From positions 4,898,001-4,962,000 of the forward strand of contig NZ_VFMJ01000001.1 in assembly GCF_006715005.1 (NCBI RefSeq): a stretch of DNA of 64,000 nt, in the 5' to 3' direction. Made by a program: the position numbers and the translations under genes. Positions 20,848 to 31,313 of this stretch are shown here, piece after piece (within the stretch, counting starts at the first letter, position 1; each line of letters begins with the position of its first letter). Under the pieces are notes generated by a model, which saw only the letters and a list, made by a program, of their open reading frames with translations, searched no databases and was not told the origin of the DNA. This stretch comes from Serratia marcescens (GTDB taxonomy: Bacteria > Pseudomonadota > Gammaproteobacteria > Enterobacterales > Enterobacteriaceae).

Positions 20848-22088
20848 AAGGACGCGCGGGATTGGCTGTGGCGCTGTGGTGTCTGACGCTCGGCATCGCA
20901 CAGGCGCAGGATAAACAGGTTATTTCGCTGGAGTTTCAGGATGCGCCGGTCACGGTCATCCTGCAGGCGCTGGCGGATTATCGGCAACTAAACCTGATCG
21001 CCGCGCCCGGCGTGAGCGGCAACCTGACGCTGCGGTTGGAGAATGTGCCTTGGCCTCAGGCGCTGGCGCTGACTCTGCGCATGGGCAAGCTGACGATGAC
21101 GCGGGAGGGGAGCGTGATGCTTATCGCCCCGGAGCCGGGCGCACAGGAAAAAAAGCAGCAGCGAGAGGCGCTGGCGCAGCGGCAACCCTTGCATAGCCTG
21201 ACGCTGACAGTGCAAAACGGCGATGCGACGGAGATTGCCGAAAGCCTCAATGCCCAACGTGGCACGTTGCTCAGCGAGCGTGGCAGCGTGTTGGCGGATA
21301 AGCGCACCAATACGCTGCTGCTCCGCGACACCGCGCCGATTCTGGCGCAGTTGAGAAAGCGGGTAACGGAAATGGATGCGCCGCTGGCACAGGTGCAACT
21401 GGCGGCGCATATCGTGACCATCAACAGCGAAAGCCTGCGCGAACTCGGCGTGCGTTGGGGATTGGCGCCCGACGACAGGCCGGCGCAGCCGCTGCGGCCG
21501 GGCAATCTTGGCGTCAACCTGCCGCTGGAGCGCAGCGCGGTAAATGCCGGTTTCCACCTCGCGCGCATCAGCGGGCGTTTGCTGAGCCTCGAGCTGACGG
21601 CGCTGGAACAGGAGAATCAGGTGGAGATCATTGCCAGCCCGCGCCTGCTGACGGCGCACCTGCAAACCGCCAGCATCAAGCAGGGAACCGAGATCCCTTA
21701 CGAAGTGTCAAGCGGCGCCAGCGGTGCGACCGCCATTGAGTTCAAAGAGGCGGTGCTGGGCATGGAGGTGACGCCGAGAGTGTTGCCGGACGGGCGCATC
21801 ACGCTGACGTTGCACATCAGTCAAAATATGCCGGGGCGCGCCATCAGCCGGGGCGCGGGTGAAGCGCTCACCATCGATAAACAGGAGATTAAAACGCAGA
21901 TCACGGTGAAAAACGGTGAAACCCTGGTTCTCGGCGGTATTTTTCAACGGCATAGCGGCAAGACGGCGGACAAGGTGCCGGGATTGGGGGATGCGCCGTT
22001 ATTGGGAGGTTTGTTCCGACAAAGCGGCACACAACAGAAAAAACGCGAGCTGGTGATCTTCATTACGCCGACTCTGATTAAGGGATAG
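20844..22088 (+). CDS. hofQ: HofQ, secretin of the DNA utilization system
   Basis: The 414-residue outer-membrane secretin has a signal peptide (about 1-21, ending AQA), an N0/STN domain (ISLEFQDAPVTVILQALADYRQLNLI), N1-like repeats (LTVQNGDATEIAESLNAQRG), and the C-terminal secretin domain (about 225-414) with VEIIASPRLLTAHLQTASIKQG and VPGLGDAPLLGGLFR. It forms the outer-membrane pore in the PilQ/ComE-like role. Its ATG overlaps the hofP stop (ATGA). It is the last hof gene before aroK. Confidence 0.92.
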   Translation: MKGRAGLAVALWCLTLGIAQAQDKQVISLEFQDAPVTVILQALADYRQLNLIAAPGVSGNLTLRLENVPWPQALALTLRMGKLTMTREGSVMLIAPEPGAQEKKQQREALAQRQPLHSLTLTVQNGDATEIAESLNAQRGTLLSERGSVLADKRTNTLLLRDTAPILAQLRKRVTEMDAPLAQVQLAAHIVTINSESLRELGVRWGLAPDDRPAQPLRPGNLGVNLPLERSAVNAGFHLARISGRLLSLELTALEQENQVEIIASPRLLTAHLQTASIKQGTEIPYEVSSGASGATAIEFKEAVLGMEVTPRVLPDGRITLTLHISQNMPGRAISRGAGEALTIDKQEIKTQITVKNGETLVLGGIFQRHSGKTADKVPGLGDAPLLGGLFRQSGTQQKKRELVIFITPTLIKG

Positions 22089-22437
22089 GCGGCTGCCTGT
22101 CAGCCGGGCGGCAAATCTCCTAAAGTTGATGAGCAGATACACTTTTTTATCCCCTTGGGGGGATCTGCGTTTGACGCTGCGGCCGATTTAGCTTACAAGG
22201 GTTACCGAATTGAGCACCGAGGTTTTTTGTTAGCGCCAAGACGCCGTTAAAAACATATGGTTTCCCTCCCGCGGCGTGGATTGCGATTTAATCGGTTGCC
22301 AAACTACCAAGAGTGTTGAGATAATTTTTCGTCTGATCTCGCACTATCGCTCATGAGGTTTCAGTTTAGGTCCCGCCGCTAATTTGATTGGCGGGGCGGG
22401 TTAACATTAACGAATTGTCTTAGTAATACCGAAAAAC
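22089..22437. other. 349-bp region upstream of aroK
   Basis: No gene is seen. A short inverted repeat ATCCCC-TTGG-GGGGAT lies at about 22149-22162, preceded by a T run, and a longer imperfect repeat CCCGCC...GGCGGG lies at about 22372-22400, close to the aroK start. The region should contain the promoters of the dam superoperon. Which hexamers are used is not clear by eye. Confidence 0.5.
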
Positions 22438-22959
22438 ATGGCAGAGAAACGCAATATCTTTCTGGTTGGGCCTATGGGTGCCGGCAAAAGCACTATTGGC
22501 CGTCAGTTAGCTCAGCAACTCAATATGGAGTTCTTCGACTCCGATCAAGAAATTGAGCGACGTACCGGAGCTGACGTGGGCTGGGTATTCGACGTGGAAG
22601 GGGAAGAAGGTTTCCGCGATCGTGAAGAAAAAGTCATTAATGAACTGACGGAAAAACAAGGGATTGTGTTGGCGACCGGCGGCGGTTCGGTGAAGTCGCG
22701 CGAAACGCGCAACCGTCTGTCCGCGCGTGGTGTGGTGGTCTATTTGGAAACCACGATCGAGAAGCAGTTGGCTCGCACTCAGCGTGATAAAAAACGTCCG
22801 CTGTTGCAGGTCGACTCTCCGCCGCGTGAAGTGTTGGAAGCTTTGGCGAAAGAGCGCAATCCGTTGTATGAAGAGATTGCTGATGTCACCATCCGCACCG
22901 ACGATCAGAGCGCTAAAGTGGTTGCCAACCAGATCATCAACATGCTGGAAAGCAACTGA
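22438..22959 (+). CDS. aroK: Shikimate kinase I
   Basis: The 173-residue enzyme phosphorylates shikimate at O3 with ATP. The P-loop GPMGAGKS (11-18), the shikimate-binding D and R residues ([11 protein letters not shown]), GGGSV and the LID region with RPLL are intact. It heads the conserved aroK-aroB-damX-dam-rpe-gph-trpS superoperon. Confidence 0.98.
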   Translation: MAEKRNIFLVGPMGAGKSTIGRQLAQQLNMEFFDSDQEIERRTGADVGWVFDVEGEEGFRDREEKVINELTEKQGIVLATGGGSVKSRETRNRLSARGVVVYLETTIEKQLARTQRDKKRPLLQVDSPPREVLEALAKERNPLYEEIADVTIRTDDQSAKVVANQIINMLESN

Positions 22960-23065
22960 TTGCCGATTTTCGCGTTCGCCGTCGGCTAATGCGGAAAACT
23001 GATTTGTGTTCCCCGCTGCTGCGGGGATCAACCACCGCCGCACCATACAGAGAACTGAGCGCGAC

Positions 23066-24166
23066 ATGGAGAGAATTACTGTAACGCTTGGGGAGCGCAG
23101 CTACCCGATTACCATCGCCGCCGGATTGTTTGACGATCCGGCTTCTTTTATGCCGTTAAAGGCAGGTGAGCAAGCGATGTTGGTCACCAACCAGACCCTG
23201 GCGCCGCTCTATCTGGAGCGTGTCCGGCAGGTGCTGGAGCAGGGCGGCGTCGTGGTGGATCAGGTGATTCTTCCCGATGGTGAGCAGTACAAATCTCTGG
23301 CGGTGCTGGAGCAGGTGTTTTCGGCGCTGCTGGAAAAACCGCACGGGCGAGATACCACGCTGATCGCACTCGGTGGTGGTGTTGTCGGCGATCTGACCGG
23401 CTTTGCCGCCGCGTGTTACCAACGTGGCGTGCGTTTCATCCAGGTTCCCACCACGCTGCTGTCGCAGGTGGATTCTTCCGTGGGCGGCAAGACCGCCGTC
23501 AACCACCCGCTCGGCAAAAACATGATCGGTGCTTTCTATCAACCCGCTTCGGTGGTGGTTGATCTGGATTGCCTGAAAACGCTGCCGACGCGTGAACTCT
23601 CTTCCGGCTTGGCCGAAGTCATCAAATACGGGATCATCCTCGATCGCGAGTTCTTCGTCTGGTTGGAAAATAACATCGATGCGCTGATGGCGTTGGATAT
23701 GCAGGCATTGGCCTACTGTATCCGCCGCTGCTGCGAACTGAAGGCCGAGGTGGTGGCTGCTGACGAACGCGAAAGCGGTCTGCGCGCCCTGCTGAATCTG
23801 GGCCATACTTACGGCCATGCTATCGAAGCCGAGATGGGCTACGGCGTGTGGCTGCACGGTGAAGCGGTGGCTGCAGGCATGGTGATGGCGGCGGAAACCG
23901 CGCACCGTCTCGGCCAGTTCTCTGTTGAAGACATCGAACGTATCAAAGCGCTGCTGTTGCGCGCCGGCTTGCCGGTCTGCGGGCCGCAGGAAATGACGCC
24001 GGAATCCTATCTGCCGCACATGTTGCGCGACAAGAAAGTGCTGGCGGGCGAACTGCGTCTGGTGCTGCCGACCGCGATCGGTGCGGCGGAAGTGCGCGGT
24101 GGCGTAGGGCATGAGCTGGTGCTGGCGTCGATCGCCGCCTGCTTGCCTGAGCCGCAGCGTAATTAA
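23066..24166 (+). CDS. aroB: 3-Dehydroquinate synthase
   Basis: The 366-residue NAD- and metal-dependent enzyme makes 3-dehydroquinate from [20 protein letters not shown] (NAD site), [13 protein letters not shown] and the metal ligands in GHTYGHAIE and HGEAVAAGM are present. I start at ATG 23066 ([15 protein letters not shown]), the family N-terminus; the frame runs open 20 codons further upstream. It lies 106 bp after aroK. Confidence 0.98.
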   Translation: MERITVTLGERSYPITIAAGLFDDPASFMPLKAGEQAMLVTNQTLAPLYLERVRQVLEQGGVVVDQVILPDGEQYKSLAVLEQVFSALLEKPHGRDTTLIALGGGVVGDLTGFAAACYQRGVRFIQVPTTLLSQVDSSVGGKTAVNHPLGKNMIGAFYQPASVVVDLDCLKTLPTRELSSGLAEVIKYGIILDREFFVWLENNIDALMALDMQALAYCIRRCCELKAEVVAADERESGLRALLNLGHTYGHAIEAEMGYGVWLHGEAVAAGMVMAAETAHRLGQFSVEDIERIKALLLRAGLPVCGPQEMTPESYLPHMLRDKKVLAGELRLVLPTAIGAAEVRGGVGHELVLASIAACLPEPQRN

Positions 24167-24322
24167 ATCGGACTAAGTAACAGTGGCTTAGCCGCCATTT
24201 GCATCTATATTAATACAGTGAGCAGAGCACGACGGGTGTCGCTTTGCCATCATCGGGTTAATCTGCCCGTGCCACGGTAGGTCTACGGTGGTGGGCTTTT
24301 GCCTCTAGTTGGAGGGTTTCAG

Positions 24323-25336
24323 ATGGACGAGTTTAAACCGGAAGACGATCTCAGACCTGATAGCAGCGATCGTCGTCCAACGCGTTCGCGCAAGCCGGCC
24401 GCCGTGCCGCGCTTCGCCGTTTCGCGCCAGCATTTGATGATTGGCATCGGCATTTTGGTGCTGTTGCTGCTGATTATCGGCATCGGTTCCGCCTTGAAGG
24501 CGCCGACCAAACATGAAGCGGCTCAGGAGAGCGGCGCGCAAAACGGCGCGGCCCGCGATATCAACCTGTCCGGTTCTTCGTCGCTGACCACTGCCAATAA
24601 CGGCGTGCCGGGCGGCACGACGGATACCCACGATAATAACGGCGTGAGCGCAACTCAGCCGCAGCAACCGCAGAACGTCAGCGTTCCGCCGATCTCTGGC
24701 ACGCCGACTGAAGCGCAAACGCAGCCTCAGCAGGGCGGTGCACAGCAGCGCGTCGATTTGCCGGGCAACATGGCGGATGCGCTGTCGCAGCAGCAGGGGC
24801 AGGTGGATGCCGCAACCCAGGGCATGACCGGCGCAGCGTCGACGTTGCCGACCGCACCGGCGACGGTGATGAGCGGCGCCGCGGCGCGCGAAGCGACGCG
24901 TCCTGTGCAGGGCACCGCGCCGCAACAGCATAAAACGCCGGCGAAAACCGCCGCCACCAAACCGACCGCGACGCAGCATAAATCACCGACCACGGTGTAT
25001 ACGCCGCCGGCCAAGCCGTCTTCCACCGCGAAAGCGGGAGCGGTCGCCAGCAGCGGCAGTTTACTGCAGTCTGCGCCGGGCAGCCACTATACCCTGCAGC
25101 TGAGCAGCGCTTCGCGTTCCGACACGCTGAACGCCTACGCCAAACAGCAGAAGCTGCAGAACTACCTGGTGTACGCCACCAAGCGTGACGGCAAGCCGTG
25201 GTACGTTCTGGTGAGCGGCAACTATGCGTCTTCTGCGGAAGCGAAGCGCGCCATTGCTTCGTTGCCGGCGGATGTGCAGGCGAAAAAACCGTGGGTCCGA
25301 CCTGTACACCAAGTGCAGCAAGATCTTAAAAAATAA
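24323..25336 (+). CDS. damX: DamX, SPOR-domain cell division protein
   Basis: The 337-residue protein is a bitopic inner-membrane protein: cytoplasmic charged N-tail, one membrane helix (about 39-58, MIGIGILVLLLLIIGIGSAL), a long Gln/Thr/Ala/Pro-rich periplasmic linker, and a C-terminal SPOR domain (about 255-335, YTLQLSSASRSDTLNAYAKQ) that binds denuded glycan at the septum. GGAGG at 24311-24315 supports the ATG at 24323. It is followed by dam 84 bp downstream. Confidence 0.95.
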   Translation: MDEFKPEDDLRPDSSDRRPTRSRKPAAVPRFAVSRQHLMIGIGILVLLLLIIGIGSALKAPTKHEAAQESGAQNGAARDINLSGSSSLTTANNGVPGGTTDTHDNNGVSATQPQQPQNVSVPPISGTPTEAQTQPQQGGAQQRVDLPGNMADALSQQQGQVDAATQGMTGAASTLPTAPATVMSGAAAREATRPVQGTAPQQHKTPAKTAATKPTATQHKSPTTVYTPPAKPSSTAKAGAVASSGSLLQSAPGSHYTLQLSSASRSDTLNAYAKQQKLQNYLVYATKRDGKPWYVLVSGNYASSAEAKRAIASLPADVQAKKPWVRPVHQVQQDLKK

Positions 25337-25420
25337 ATCATTTAAATTTGTGCGCTGATGTGCTGTCTGAAACAGAGTACAATCCGCCGCTCTGAATTGT
25401 ATAAGTAGCTAATTGACGGC

Positions 25421-26233
25421 ATGAAGAAAAACCGCGCTTTTTTAAAATGGGCTGGTGGAAAATACCCGCTGGTAGATGAGATTCGTCGCCATCTGCCGGC
25501 GGGAGACTGCTTAATCGAGCCCTTCGTGGGTGCGGGATCCGTCTTTCTGAATACGGATTACGACGCCTACATTCTCGCCGACATCAATAGCGATCTTATC
25601 AACCTGTATAACATCGTTAAGCTGCGCACGGATGACTTCGTGCGCGATGCCCGCACGCTTTTCGCCGATGAATTCAATAACTCGGATCAGTTTTACCTGC
25701 TGCGAGAAGAGTTCAATACTAGCACCGAGCCTTACCGCCGGGCGCTGCTGTTCCTGTACCTGAACCGTCACTGCTATAACGGCCTGTGCCGCTATAACCT
25801 GCGCGGCGAGTTCAACGTGCCGTTTGGCCGGTACAAGAAACCGTACTTCCCGGAAGAAGAGCTCTACTGGTTTGCCGAAAAATCGCGCAATGCCACTTTT
25901 GTCTGCGAGCATTACCGCGATACCATGGCGAAGGCCGTGGCCGGCGCCGTGGTGTATTGCGATCCGCCTTATGCGCCGCTGTCGGCGACGGCGAATTTCA
26001 CCGCTTACCACACCAACAGCTTCAGCATCGCCGATCAGCAGAGCCTGGCGCAACTGGCGCACCAGCTCTCGGTAGAGAACCAGGTACCGGTATTGATCTC
26101 CAATCACGATACCGAGCTGACGCGCGACTGGTACCAGAATGCTGCGCTGTATGTGGTGAAAGCGCGCCGCACGATCAGTCGCAATATTCTCGGCCGCAGC
26201 AAAGTGAACGAGCTTTTGGCGCTGTATCGCTAA
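25421..26233 (+). CDS. dam: DNA adenine methyltransferase Dam
   Basis: The 270-residue enzyme methylates adenine in GATC, serving mismatch repair, replication timing and gene control. The AdoMet motif FVGAGSVF (35-42) and the catalytic DPPY (181-184) are intact, as is the N-terminal KWAGGKYPLVDEI. Length and position are those of the housekeeping Dam, not a phage copy. Confidence 0.98.
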   Translation: MKKNRAFLKWAGGKYPLVDEIRRHLPAGDCLIEPFVGAGSVFLNTDYDAYILADINSDLINLYNIVKLRTDDFVRDARTLFADEFNNSDQFYLLREEFNTSTEPYRRALLFLYLNRHCYNGLCRYNLRGEFNVPFGRYKKPYFPEEELYWFAEKSRNATFVCEHYRDTMAKAVAGAVVYCDPPYAPLSATANFTAYHTNSFSIADQQSLAQLAHQLSVENQVPVLISNHDTELTRDWYQNAALYVVKARRTISRNILGRSKVNELLALYR

Positions 26234-26250
26234 GCCGGGGGCACCCCGGC
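26234..26250 (+). other. Intercistronic hairpin between dam and rpe
   Basis: GCCGGGG and CCCCGGC pair around a 3-nt loop right after the dam stop codon. There is no uridine run, so it is more likely an mRNA processing or stability element than a terminator. Confidence 0.4.
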
Positions 26251-26284
26251 GCATAACAACTCGACCCTACGTTTGGAGAAGCGG

Positions 26285-26962
26285 ATGAAAAAGTTTTTGA
26301 TTGCCCCGTCCATTCTGTCGGCAGATTTTGCCCGGTTAGGTGAAGATACCGCCAACGTGCTGGCCGCAGGCGGCGACGTGGTGCACTTCGACGTGATGGA
26401 TAACCACTACGTGCCCAATCTGACCATCGGTCCGATGGTGTGCGAAGCGCTGCGCAACTACGGCATTACTGCGCCGATTGACGTACACCTGATGGTCAAA
26501 CCGGTGGACCGCATCGTGCCTGATTTCGCCAAGGCTGGCGCGTCTTATATCTCTTTCCACCCCGAAGCTTCCGAGCATGTCGATCGCACCATTCAGCTAA
26601 TCAAAGAGCACGGCTGTAAAGCCGGCCTGGTGTTCAACCCGGCGACGCCGCTGAGCTACCTCGATTACGTGATGGATAAAATCGACGTGATCCTGCTGAT
26701 GTCGGTTAACCCGGGCTTCGGCGGCCAGTCGTTCATCCACGGCACGCTGGACAAACTGCGCCAGGTGCGCAAGCTGATCGACGACAGCGGTCGCGATATC
26801 CGCCTGGAAGTTGACGGCGGGGTGAAGGTGGACAACATCGCCGAAATCGCCGCCGCGGGTGCCGATATGTTCGTCGCCGGTTCTGCCATCTTTGGGCAGC
26901 CGGACTACCGTAAGGTGATCGACGAGATGCGCAGCGAGCTGGCGAAGGTTTCCCATGGCTGA
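26285..26962 (+). CDS. rpe: Ribulose-phosphate 3-epimerase
   Basis: The 225-residue TIM-barrel enzyme interconverts ribulose-5-phosphate and xylulose-5-phosphate. [38 protein letters not shown], and the phosphate-binding VDGGVK are intact. The start at 26285 has GGAG 7 nt upstream and gives the family N-terminus [11 protein letters not shown]. It overlaps gph by 8 bp. Confidence 0.98.
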   Translation: MKKFLIAPSILSADFARLGEDTANVLAAGGDVVHFDVMDNHYVPNLTIGPMVCEALRNYGITAPIDVHLMVKPVDRIVPDFAKAGASYISFHPEASEHVDRTIQLIKEHGCKAGLVFNPATPLSYLDYVMDKIDVILLMSVNPGFGGQSFIHGTLDKLRQVRKLIDDSGRDIRLEVDGGVKVDNIAEIAAAGADMFVAGSAIFGQPDYRKVIDEMRSELAKVSHG

Positions 26963-27653
26963 TTTCGGCGCGATCCGCGCATTGGCCTTCGATCTGGACG
27001 GCACGCTGGTCGACAGCGCGCCGGGTCTGGCGGCCGCTATCGATATGGCGCTGGAAGAAAGGGGCCTGCCGCAAGCGGGTGAAGAACGGGTCGGCACCTG
27101 GATCGGCAACGGCGCCGACGTGCTGGTGCAGCGCGCGCTGCGCTGGGCGGAAGCGGAAGGTACGCCGGAGCAGTGCGGCCGGCTGCGTGAACGCTTCGAT
27201 CATTTCTATGCGCAGACCGTCGACAGCGGCAGCCGCCTGTTCCCGCAGGTGCAAGAGACGCTGGCCCGACTGGCCGCGCACGGCTACCCGATGGCGCTGG
27301 TGACCAACAAGCCGACGCCGTTCGTGGCGCCGCTGCTGGCATCGTTGGGCATTGGCGACTATTTTTCGCTGGTGATCGGCGGCGACGACGTGACGGAAAA
27401 AAAACCTCATCCGGCGCCGCTGTACCTGGTGCTCGGCAAGCTTGGGCTGCGCGCACATGAACTGCTGTTCGTCGGCGATTCGCGCAACGATATTCAAGCC
27501 GCGCAGGGCGCCGGTTGCCCGAGCGTCGGCTTTACCTACGGTTATAACTACGGCGAATCGATCGCCCTGAGCCACCCCGATCGGGTGTTGGAGCGCTTTG
27601 CCGATTTGTTGCCCGCTCTTGGGCTGTCATCTTTAGAGAATCAGGAAATTTAA
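26955..27653 (+). CDS. gph: Phosphoglycolate phosphatase
   Basis: The 232-residue HAD enzyme removes phosphate from 2-phosphoglycolate, a by-product of repair of damaged DNA ends. Motif [10 protein letters not shown] (about 13-21), motif II LVTNKPT, the conserved lysine in [10 protein letters not shown] and motif [10 protein letters not shown] are in place. It overlaps rpe by 8 bp and precedes trpS by 2 bp. Confidence 0.97.
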   Translation: MADFGAIRALAFDLDGTLVDSAPGLAAAIDMALEERGLPQAGEERVGTWIGNGADVLVQRALRWAEAEGTPEQCGRLRERFDHFYAQTVDSGSRLFPQVQETLARLAAHGYPMALVTNKPTPFVAPLLASLGIGDYFSLVIGGDDVTEKKPHPAPLYLVLGKLGLRAHELLFVGDSRNDIQAAQGAGCPSVGFTYGYNYGESIALSHPDRVLERFADLLPALGLSSLENQEI

Positions 27654-27655
27654 AC

Positions 27656-28663
27656 ATGAGTAAGCCCATCGTATTTAGCGGCGCGCAGCCGTCCGGCGAA
27701 CTGACCATCGGCAACTACATGGGTGCGCTGCGTCAGTGGGTGCAGATGCAGGACGACTACGACTGCATCTACTGCATCGTCGATCTGCACGCCATCACCG
27801 TGCGCCAGGACGCCGAGAAGCTGCGCAAGGCCACGCTGGATACGCTGGCGCTGTACCTGGCCTGCGGCATCGACCCGGAAAAAAGCACCATCTTCGTGCA
27901 GTCGCACGTGCCTGAGCACACGCAGCTGAGCTGGGTGCTGAACTGCTACACCTATTTCGGCGAACTGAGCCGCATGACGCAGTTCAAGGACAAATCCGCG
28001 CGCTACGCCGAGAACATCAACGCTGGGCTGTTCAGCTATCCGGTGCTGATGGCGGCGGATATTCTGCTGTATCAAACCAACCAGGTGCCGGTGGGCGAAG
28101 ACCAGAAACAGCACCTGGAGCTGAGCCGCGACGTGGGCCAGCGTTTCAACGCGCTGTACGGCGACGTGTTCAAAGTGCCGGAGCCGTTTATTCCTAAATC
28201 CGGCGCGCGCGTGATGTCGCTGCAGGAGCCGACCAAGAAGATGTCCAAGTCGGACGACAACCGCAACAACGTGATCGGCCTGCTGGAAGATCCGAAAGCG
28301 GTGACCAAGAAGATCAAACGCGCAATGACCGACTCGGAAGAGCCGCCTGTCGTGCGTTACGATGTGGTCAACAAGGCGGGCGTCTCCAACCTGTTGGATA
28401 TTCTCGCCGGTGTGACCGGCAAGAGCATCGCGCAGCTGGAAGCCGAGTTCGAAGGCCAGATGTATGGCCACCTGAAAGGCGCGGTGGCGGAAGCCGTCTC
28501 CGGCATGCTGGGTGAGCTGCAGGAGCGCTATCACCGCTTCCGTAACGACGAAGCCTATCTGCAGCAGGTGATGCGCGACGGCGCCGCCAAGGCACGCGCA
28601 CGCGCGCAGGAAACCCTGGCGAAGGTCTATCAGGCCGTCGGTTTCGTACCGCCGCAGGCGTAA
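27656..28663 (+). CDS. trpS: Tryptophanyl-tRNA synthetase
   Basis: The 335-residue class I synthetase charges tRNA-Trp. The HIGH-like signature appears as [11 protein letters not shown] (about 12-22) and the KMSKS loop as [10 protein letters not shown] (about 195). Length is normal (334 in E. coli). It is the last gene of the dam superoperon and is followed by a strong terminator. Confidence 0.98.
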   Translation: MSKPIVFSGAQPSGELTIGNYMGALRQWVQMQDDYDCIYCIVDLHAITVRQDAEKLRKATLDTLALYLACGIDPEKSTIFVQSHVPEHTQLSWVLNCYTYFGELSRMTQFKDKSARYAENINAGLFSYPVLMAADILLYQTNQVPVGEDQKQHLELSRDVGQRFNALYGDVFKVPEPFIPKSGARVMSLQEPTKKMSKSDDNRNNVIGLLEDPKAVTKKIKRAMTDSEEPPVVRYDVVNKAGVSNLLDILAGVTGKSIAQLEAEFEGQMYGHLKGAVAEAVSGMLGELQERYHRFRNDEAYLQQVMRDGAAKARARAQETLAKVYQAVGFVPPQA

Positions 28664-28674
28664 CGTCGGTGCAA

Positions 28675-28706
28675 ATAAAAAAAGCGGCCATAGGCCGCTT
28701 TTTTTA
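28675..28706. terminator. Bidirectional terminator of trpS and cysG
   Basis: AAAGCGGCC (28681-28689) and GGCCGCTTT (28693-28701) form a 9-bp stem with an ATA loop, with an A run on the left and a T run on the right. It serves both convergent operons. Confidence 0.92.
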
Positions 28707-28714
28707 CGTCGGTA

Positions 28715-30118
28715 TCATGCCATTTGCGCCAGGTCGGCGGGCGGTACCTCGCTGGCGAACCAGTTGAGCTTGCTGCGCAGGCTGACCACGCTGCCGACGA
28801 TGATCAGGCTGGGGCTGGCGGCCTGCAATGACAGGGAGCCCAGTTGGCCGAGCTCGCCTTCAATCACCCGCTGGCGGCAGGAGGTGCCGTTTTCTACCAG
28901 CGCCACCGGCGTGGTGGCCGCCAATCCATTCGCTATCAGCTGGCGCTGGATCTCCGCCGCTTGCGACAGCCCCATATAGAACACCAGCGTCTGTTGCCCG
29001 GCGGCCAGCGTCGCCCAGTCCAATCCGCCGTCGGCCTTGGCGTGGCCGGTCACCAGGCGCACGCTCTGCGCATGGTCGCGGTGGGTGAGCGGGATACCGC
29101 TGTAGGCGGAACAGCCGGAGGCGGCGGTGATACCCGGCACCACCGAGAACGGCACGTTGGCGTCCGCCAGCGTTTCCAGCTCTTCGCCGCCGCGGCCGAA
29201 GATAAAGGGATCGCCCCCCTTCAGGCGCACCACACGTTTGCCTTGCTGCGCCTGCTGCAGCAGGATTTGATTGATCTGCTCCTGCGGCACGCAGTGGTGG
29301 CCTGCGCGTTTGCCGACGAAGATACGCTCGGCGTCGCGGCGCACCAGCGTCATGATCTCTTCGGAGACCAGCCTGTCGTAAACCACCACGTCGGCCTGCT
29401 GGATCTGTTGCAGTCCTTTCAGCGTCAGTAAGCCGGCATCGCCCGGCCCGGCGCCCACCAGCACCACTTCACCGCGATCTTCCGGCTGTTCGCTGAACAG
29501 CTGCTCGAGCTGACGTGTGGCCAGCGTGGCGTCGTCGTTGGCCAGCGACTGCGCCAGCCGATCGTGGGCGAATAACCGTTCCCAGAAGCGACGGCGCGCG
29601 CCGAGGCTGCTGAAGCGTTGTTTTACCCGCTGCCGCAGCGAGCCGCCCAGCTGGGCCAACTTACCGAGGTGCTGCGGCAGCATCGCTTCCAGCTTCTCGC
29701 GCAGCAGGCGCGCCAGCACCGGCGCTTTGCCGCCGGAGGACACCGCCACCATGATCGGTGAACGATCGATGATCGACGGCATGATAAAGCTGGCGCGTTT
29801 CGGATCGTCCACCACGTTGCAGAACACCCGCTGCTGGTTGGCGCACTGATACACCCGTGCGTTGACTTCCAGCCGGTCGGTAGCGGCGATCACCAGCCAT
29901 TTTTCCGCCAGCAGGGTCGGGCTGAATTCGCCTTCGGCCAGCGTCAACCGGCCTTCTTCCGCCCACAGGCGGAACTGTGGGGTGAAGTCTACGGCGTTGA
30001 CGGTCAGCGCTGCGCCGGCGTCCAGCAGCAGGCGCGCCTTGCGTTCGGCGATCTCGCCGCCGCCGACCAGCAGGCAGGCTTTATGTTGCAGTTGGCAGAA
30101 AATCGGCAGGTAGTCCAT
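28715..30118 (-). CDS. cysG: Siroheme synthase CysG
   Basis: The 467-residue fusion makes siroheme from uroporphyrinogen III: an N-terminal NAD-dependent dehydrogenase/ferrochelatase part (about 1-205, [17 protein letters not shown]) and a C-terminal SAM-dependent uroporphyrinogen methyltransferase (about 215-460, [33 protein letters not shown]). I place the start at the ATG at 30116-30118 with AGGAG 5 nt upstream; a GTG two codons earlier is too near that site. It ends the nirBDC-cysG operon and supplies the NirB cofactor. Confidence 0.97.
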   Translation of the reverse strand: MDYLPIFCQLQHKACLLVGGGEIAERKARLLLDAGAALTVNAVDFTPQFRLWAEEGRLTLAEGEFSPTLLAEKWLVIAATDRLEVNARVYQCANQQRVFCNVVDDPKRASFIMPSIIDRSPIMVAVSSGGKAPVLARLLREKLEAMLPQHLGKLAQLGGSLRQRVKQRFSSLGARRRFWERLFAHDRLAQSLANDDATLATRQLEQLFSEQPEDRGEVVLVGAGPGDAGLLTLKGLQQIQQADVVVYDRLVSEEIMTLVRRDAERIFVGKRAGHHCVPQEQINQILLQQAQQGKRVVRLKGGDPFIFGRGGEELETLADANVPFSVVPGITAASGCSAYSGIPLTHRDHAQSVRLVTGHAKADGGLDWATLAAGQQTLVFYMGLSQAAEIQRQLIANGLAATTPVALVENGTSCRQRVIEGELGQLGSLSLQAASPSLIIVGSVVSLRSKLNWFASEVPPADLAQMA

Positions 30119-30169
30119 CGGCACTCCTCGGGGGTAATCAGTGTGGGGGCGAAATGCGCCCCCGAAAAA

Positions 30170-30970
30170 TCAGGCGGTCTGACGTGCGGCGGCTTTCGCC
30201 GCCTGCGGGCGTTCGGCGCGCGGCGTGGCGTACCAATACCCCAGGCCCATCAGCACCGAGCCGGAGAGGATGTTGCCCAGCGTCACCCACAGCAGGTTGT
30301 GGCCGATGCCGGCGAGGGTGTAGGCCTCGCTGTGGTTGCCGAACCAGGAGAGGGCAAACAGCGTCATGTTGGCGACGGAGTGTTCGTAACCCGAGGCGAT
30401 AAAGGCCAGCAGGCACCACCAAATGGCGATGAACTTGGCGGCGCCTTCTACGCGGATCGCCATCCAGATCGCCAGGCAAACCAGCCAGTTGCACAGCACG
30501 CCCTTGAAGAACAGCACTTCGGCCGGCGCGGTGGTTTTCGCCAACGCGGCGCTGTGCACCAGACTGGTATCCACCGGCAGCAGGCTGCCGCCGCCGTAGT
30601 AATACATCAGCGCCACCAGCACCGAGCCGAGCAGGTTGCCGAGCCAGGTTTGCGGCAGCACCGCCCACATCTGGCTTTGGCGGATGGTGCCGGCCTTGAC
30701 GCCGAGCATCAGGAACATCGTATGGCCGGTGAACAGCTCGGAACCGGCGATGATCACCAGCGTCAGCGCGATGCCGAAGGTGGCGCCCATCACCAGCGGC
30801 CGCACGCTTGGGTCGACCAGGTTGCCGAGGGTGAAGATCAGGATGATGCCAAGGCCGACGTAGGCGCCCGCCATCGCCGAGCTGATCCAGAAGCCGAGCG
30901 GGCTCTCCTTCGCCAGGCGGACGATGCGCGCCGCGTTGGCGGCGCATTTGTTTATCGTGTCGGTAAACAT
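30170..30970 (-). CDS. nirC: Nitrite channel NirC
   Basis: The 266-residue inner-membrane protein of the formate/nitrite transporter (FNT) family has six hydrophobic segments and the FNT motifs (GAYVGLGIILIF, AGSELFTGHTM, GNLLGSVLVALM, CNWLVCLAIWM, SGYEHSVANM). It moves nitrite and related anions. I start at ATG 30968-30970; the frame upstream overlaps nirD and is not used. It is between nirD and cysG. Confidence 0.97.
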   Translation of the reverse strand: MFTDTINKCAANAARIVRLAKESPLGFWISSAMAGAYVGLGIILIFTLGNLVDPSVRPLVMGATFGIALTLVIIAGSELFTGHTMFLMLGVKAGTIRQSQMWAVLPQTWLGNLLGSVLVALMYYYGGGSLLPVDTSLVHSAALAKTTAPAEVLFFKGVLCNWLVCLAIWMAIRVEGAAKFIAIWWCLLAFIASGYEHSVANMTLFALSWFGNHSEAYTLAGIGHNLLWVTLGNILSGSVLMGLGYWYATPRAERPQAAKAAARQTA

Positions 30971-30986
30971 GTTGCCTCCCGAAAGG

Positions 30987-31313
30987 TTATGCCGCGACTT
31001 GCACGATGCCGTCGACCACCCGGCTGGCGAAGCTGGCGACGGAACGGCTGTCATCTTCCAGACAGTGACCGTCGTACAGGCGGAAATGCTGTTTCTTCAG
31101 CGGGCTGGCGACCCACAGTTCGCCCTGATGCTCGGCGATCAGCCCGCGTGACAGCACGCTGGCCTGGGCGAACGGGTCGATATTGCTGATGGCGAACACC
31201 TGTTCGTCGGCATAGGGGCGGAACACCGCCACCTGCCGATCGCCGATCAGGGCACATACGCCGGTGCCGGGCAGAATGTCGGCGACGGGACAAACGGTAA
31301 TCCACTGGCTCAT
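30987..31313 (-). CDS. nirD: Nitrite reductase (NADH) small subunit
   Basis: The 108-residue protein has a Rieske-like fold (ALIGDRQVAVFRPYADEQVFAISNIDPF) without the iron-sulfur ligands, as is normal for NirD. It partners NirB in the cytoplasmic NADH-dependent reduction of nitrite to ammonium. It overlaps nirB by 4 bp. Confidence 0.97.
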   Translation of the reverse strand: MSQWITVCPVADILPGTGVCALIGDRQVAVFRPYADEQVFAISNIDPFAQASVLSRGLIAEHQGELWVASPLKKQHFRLYDGHCLEDDSRSVASFASRVVDGIVQVAA

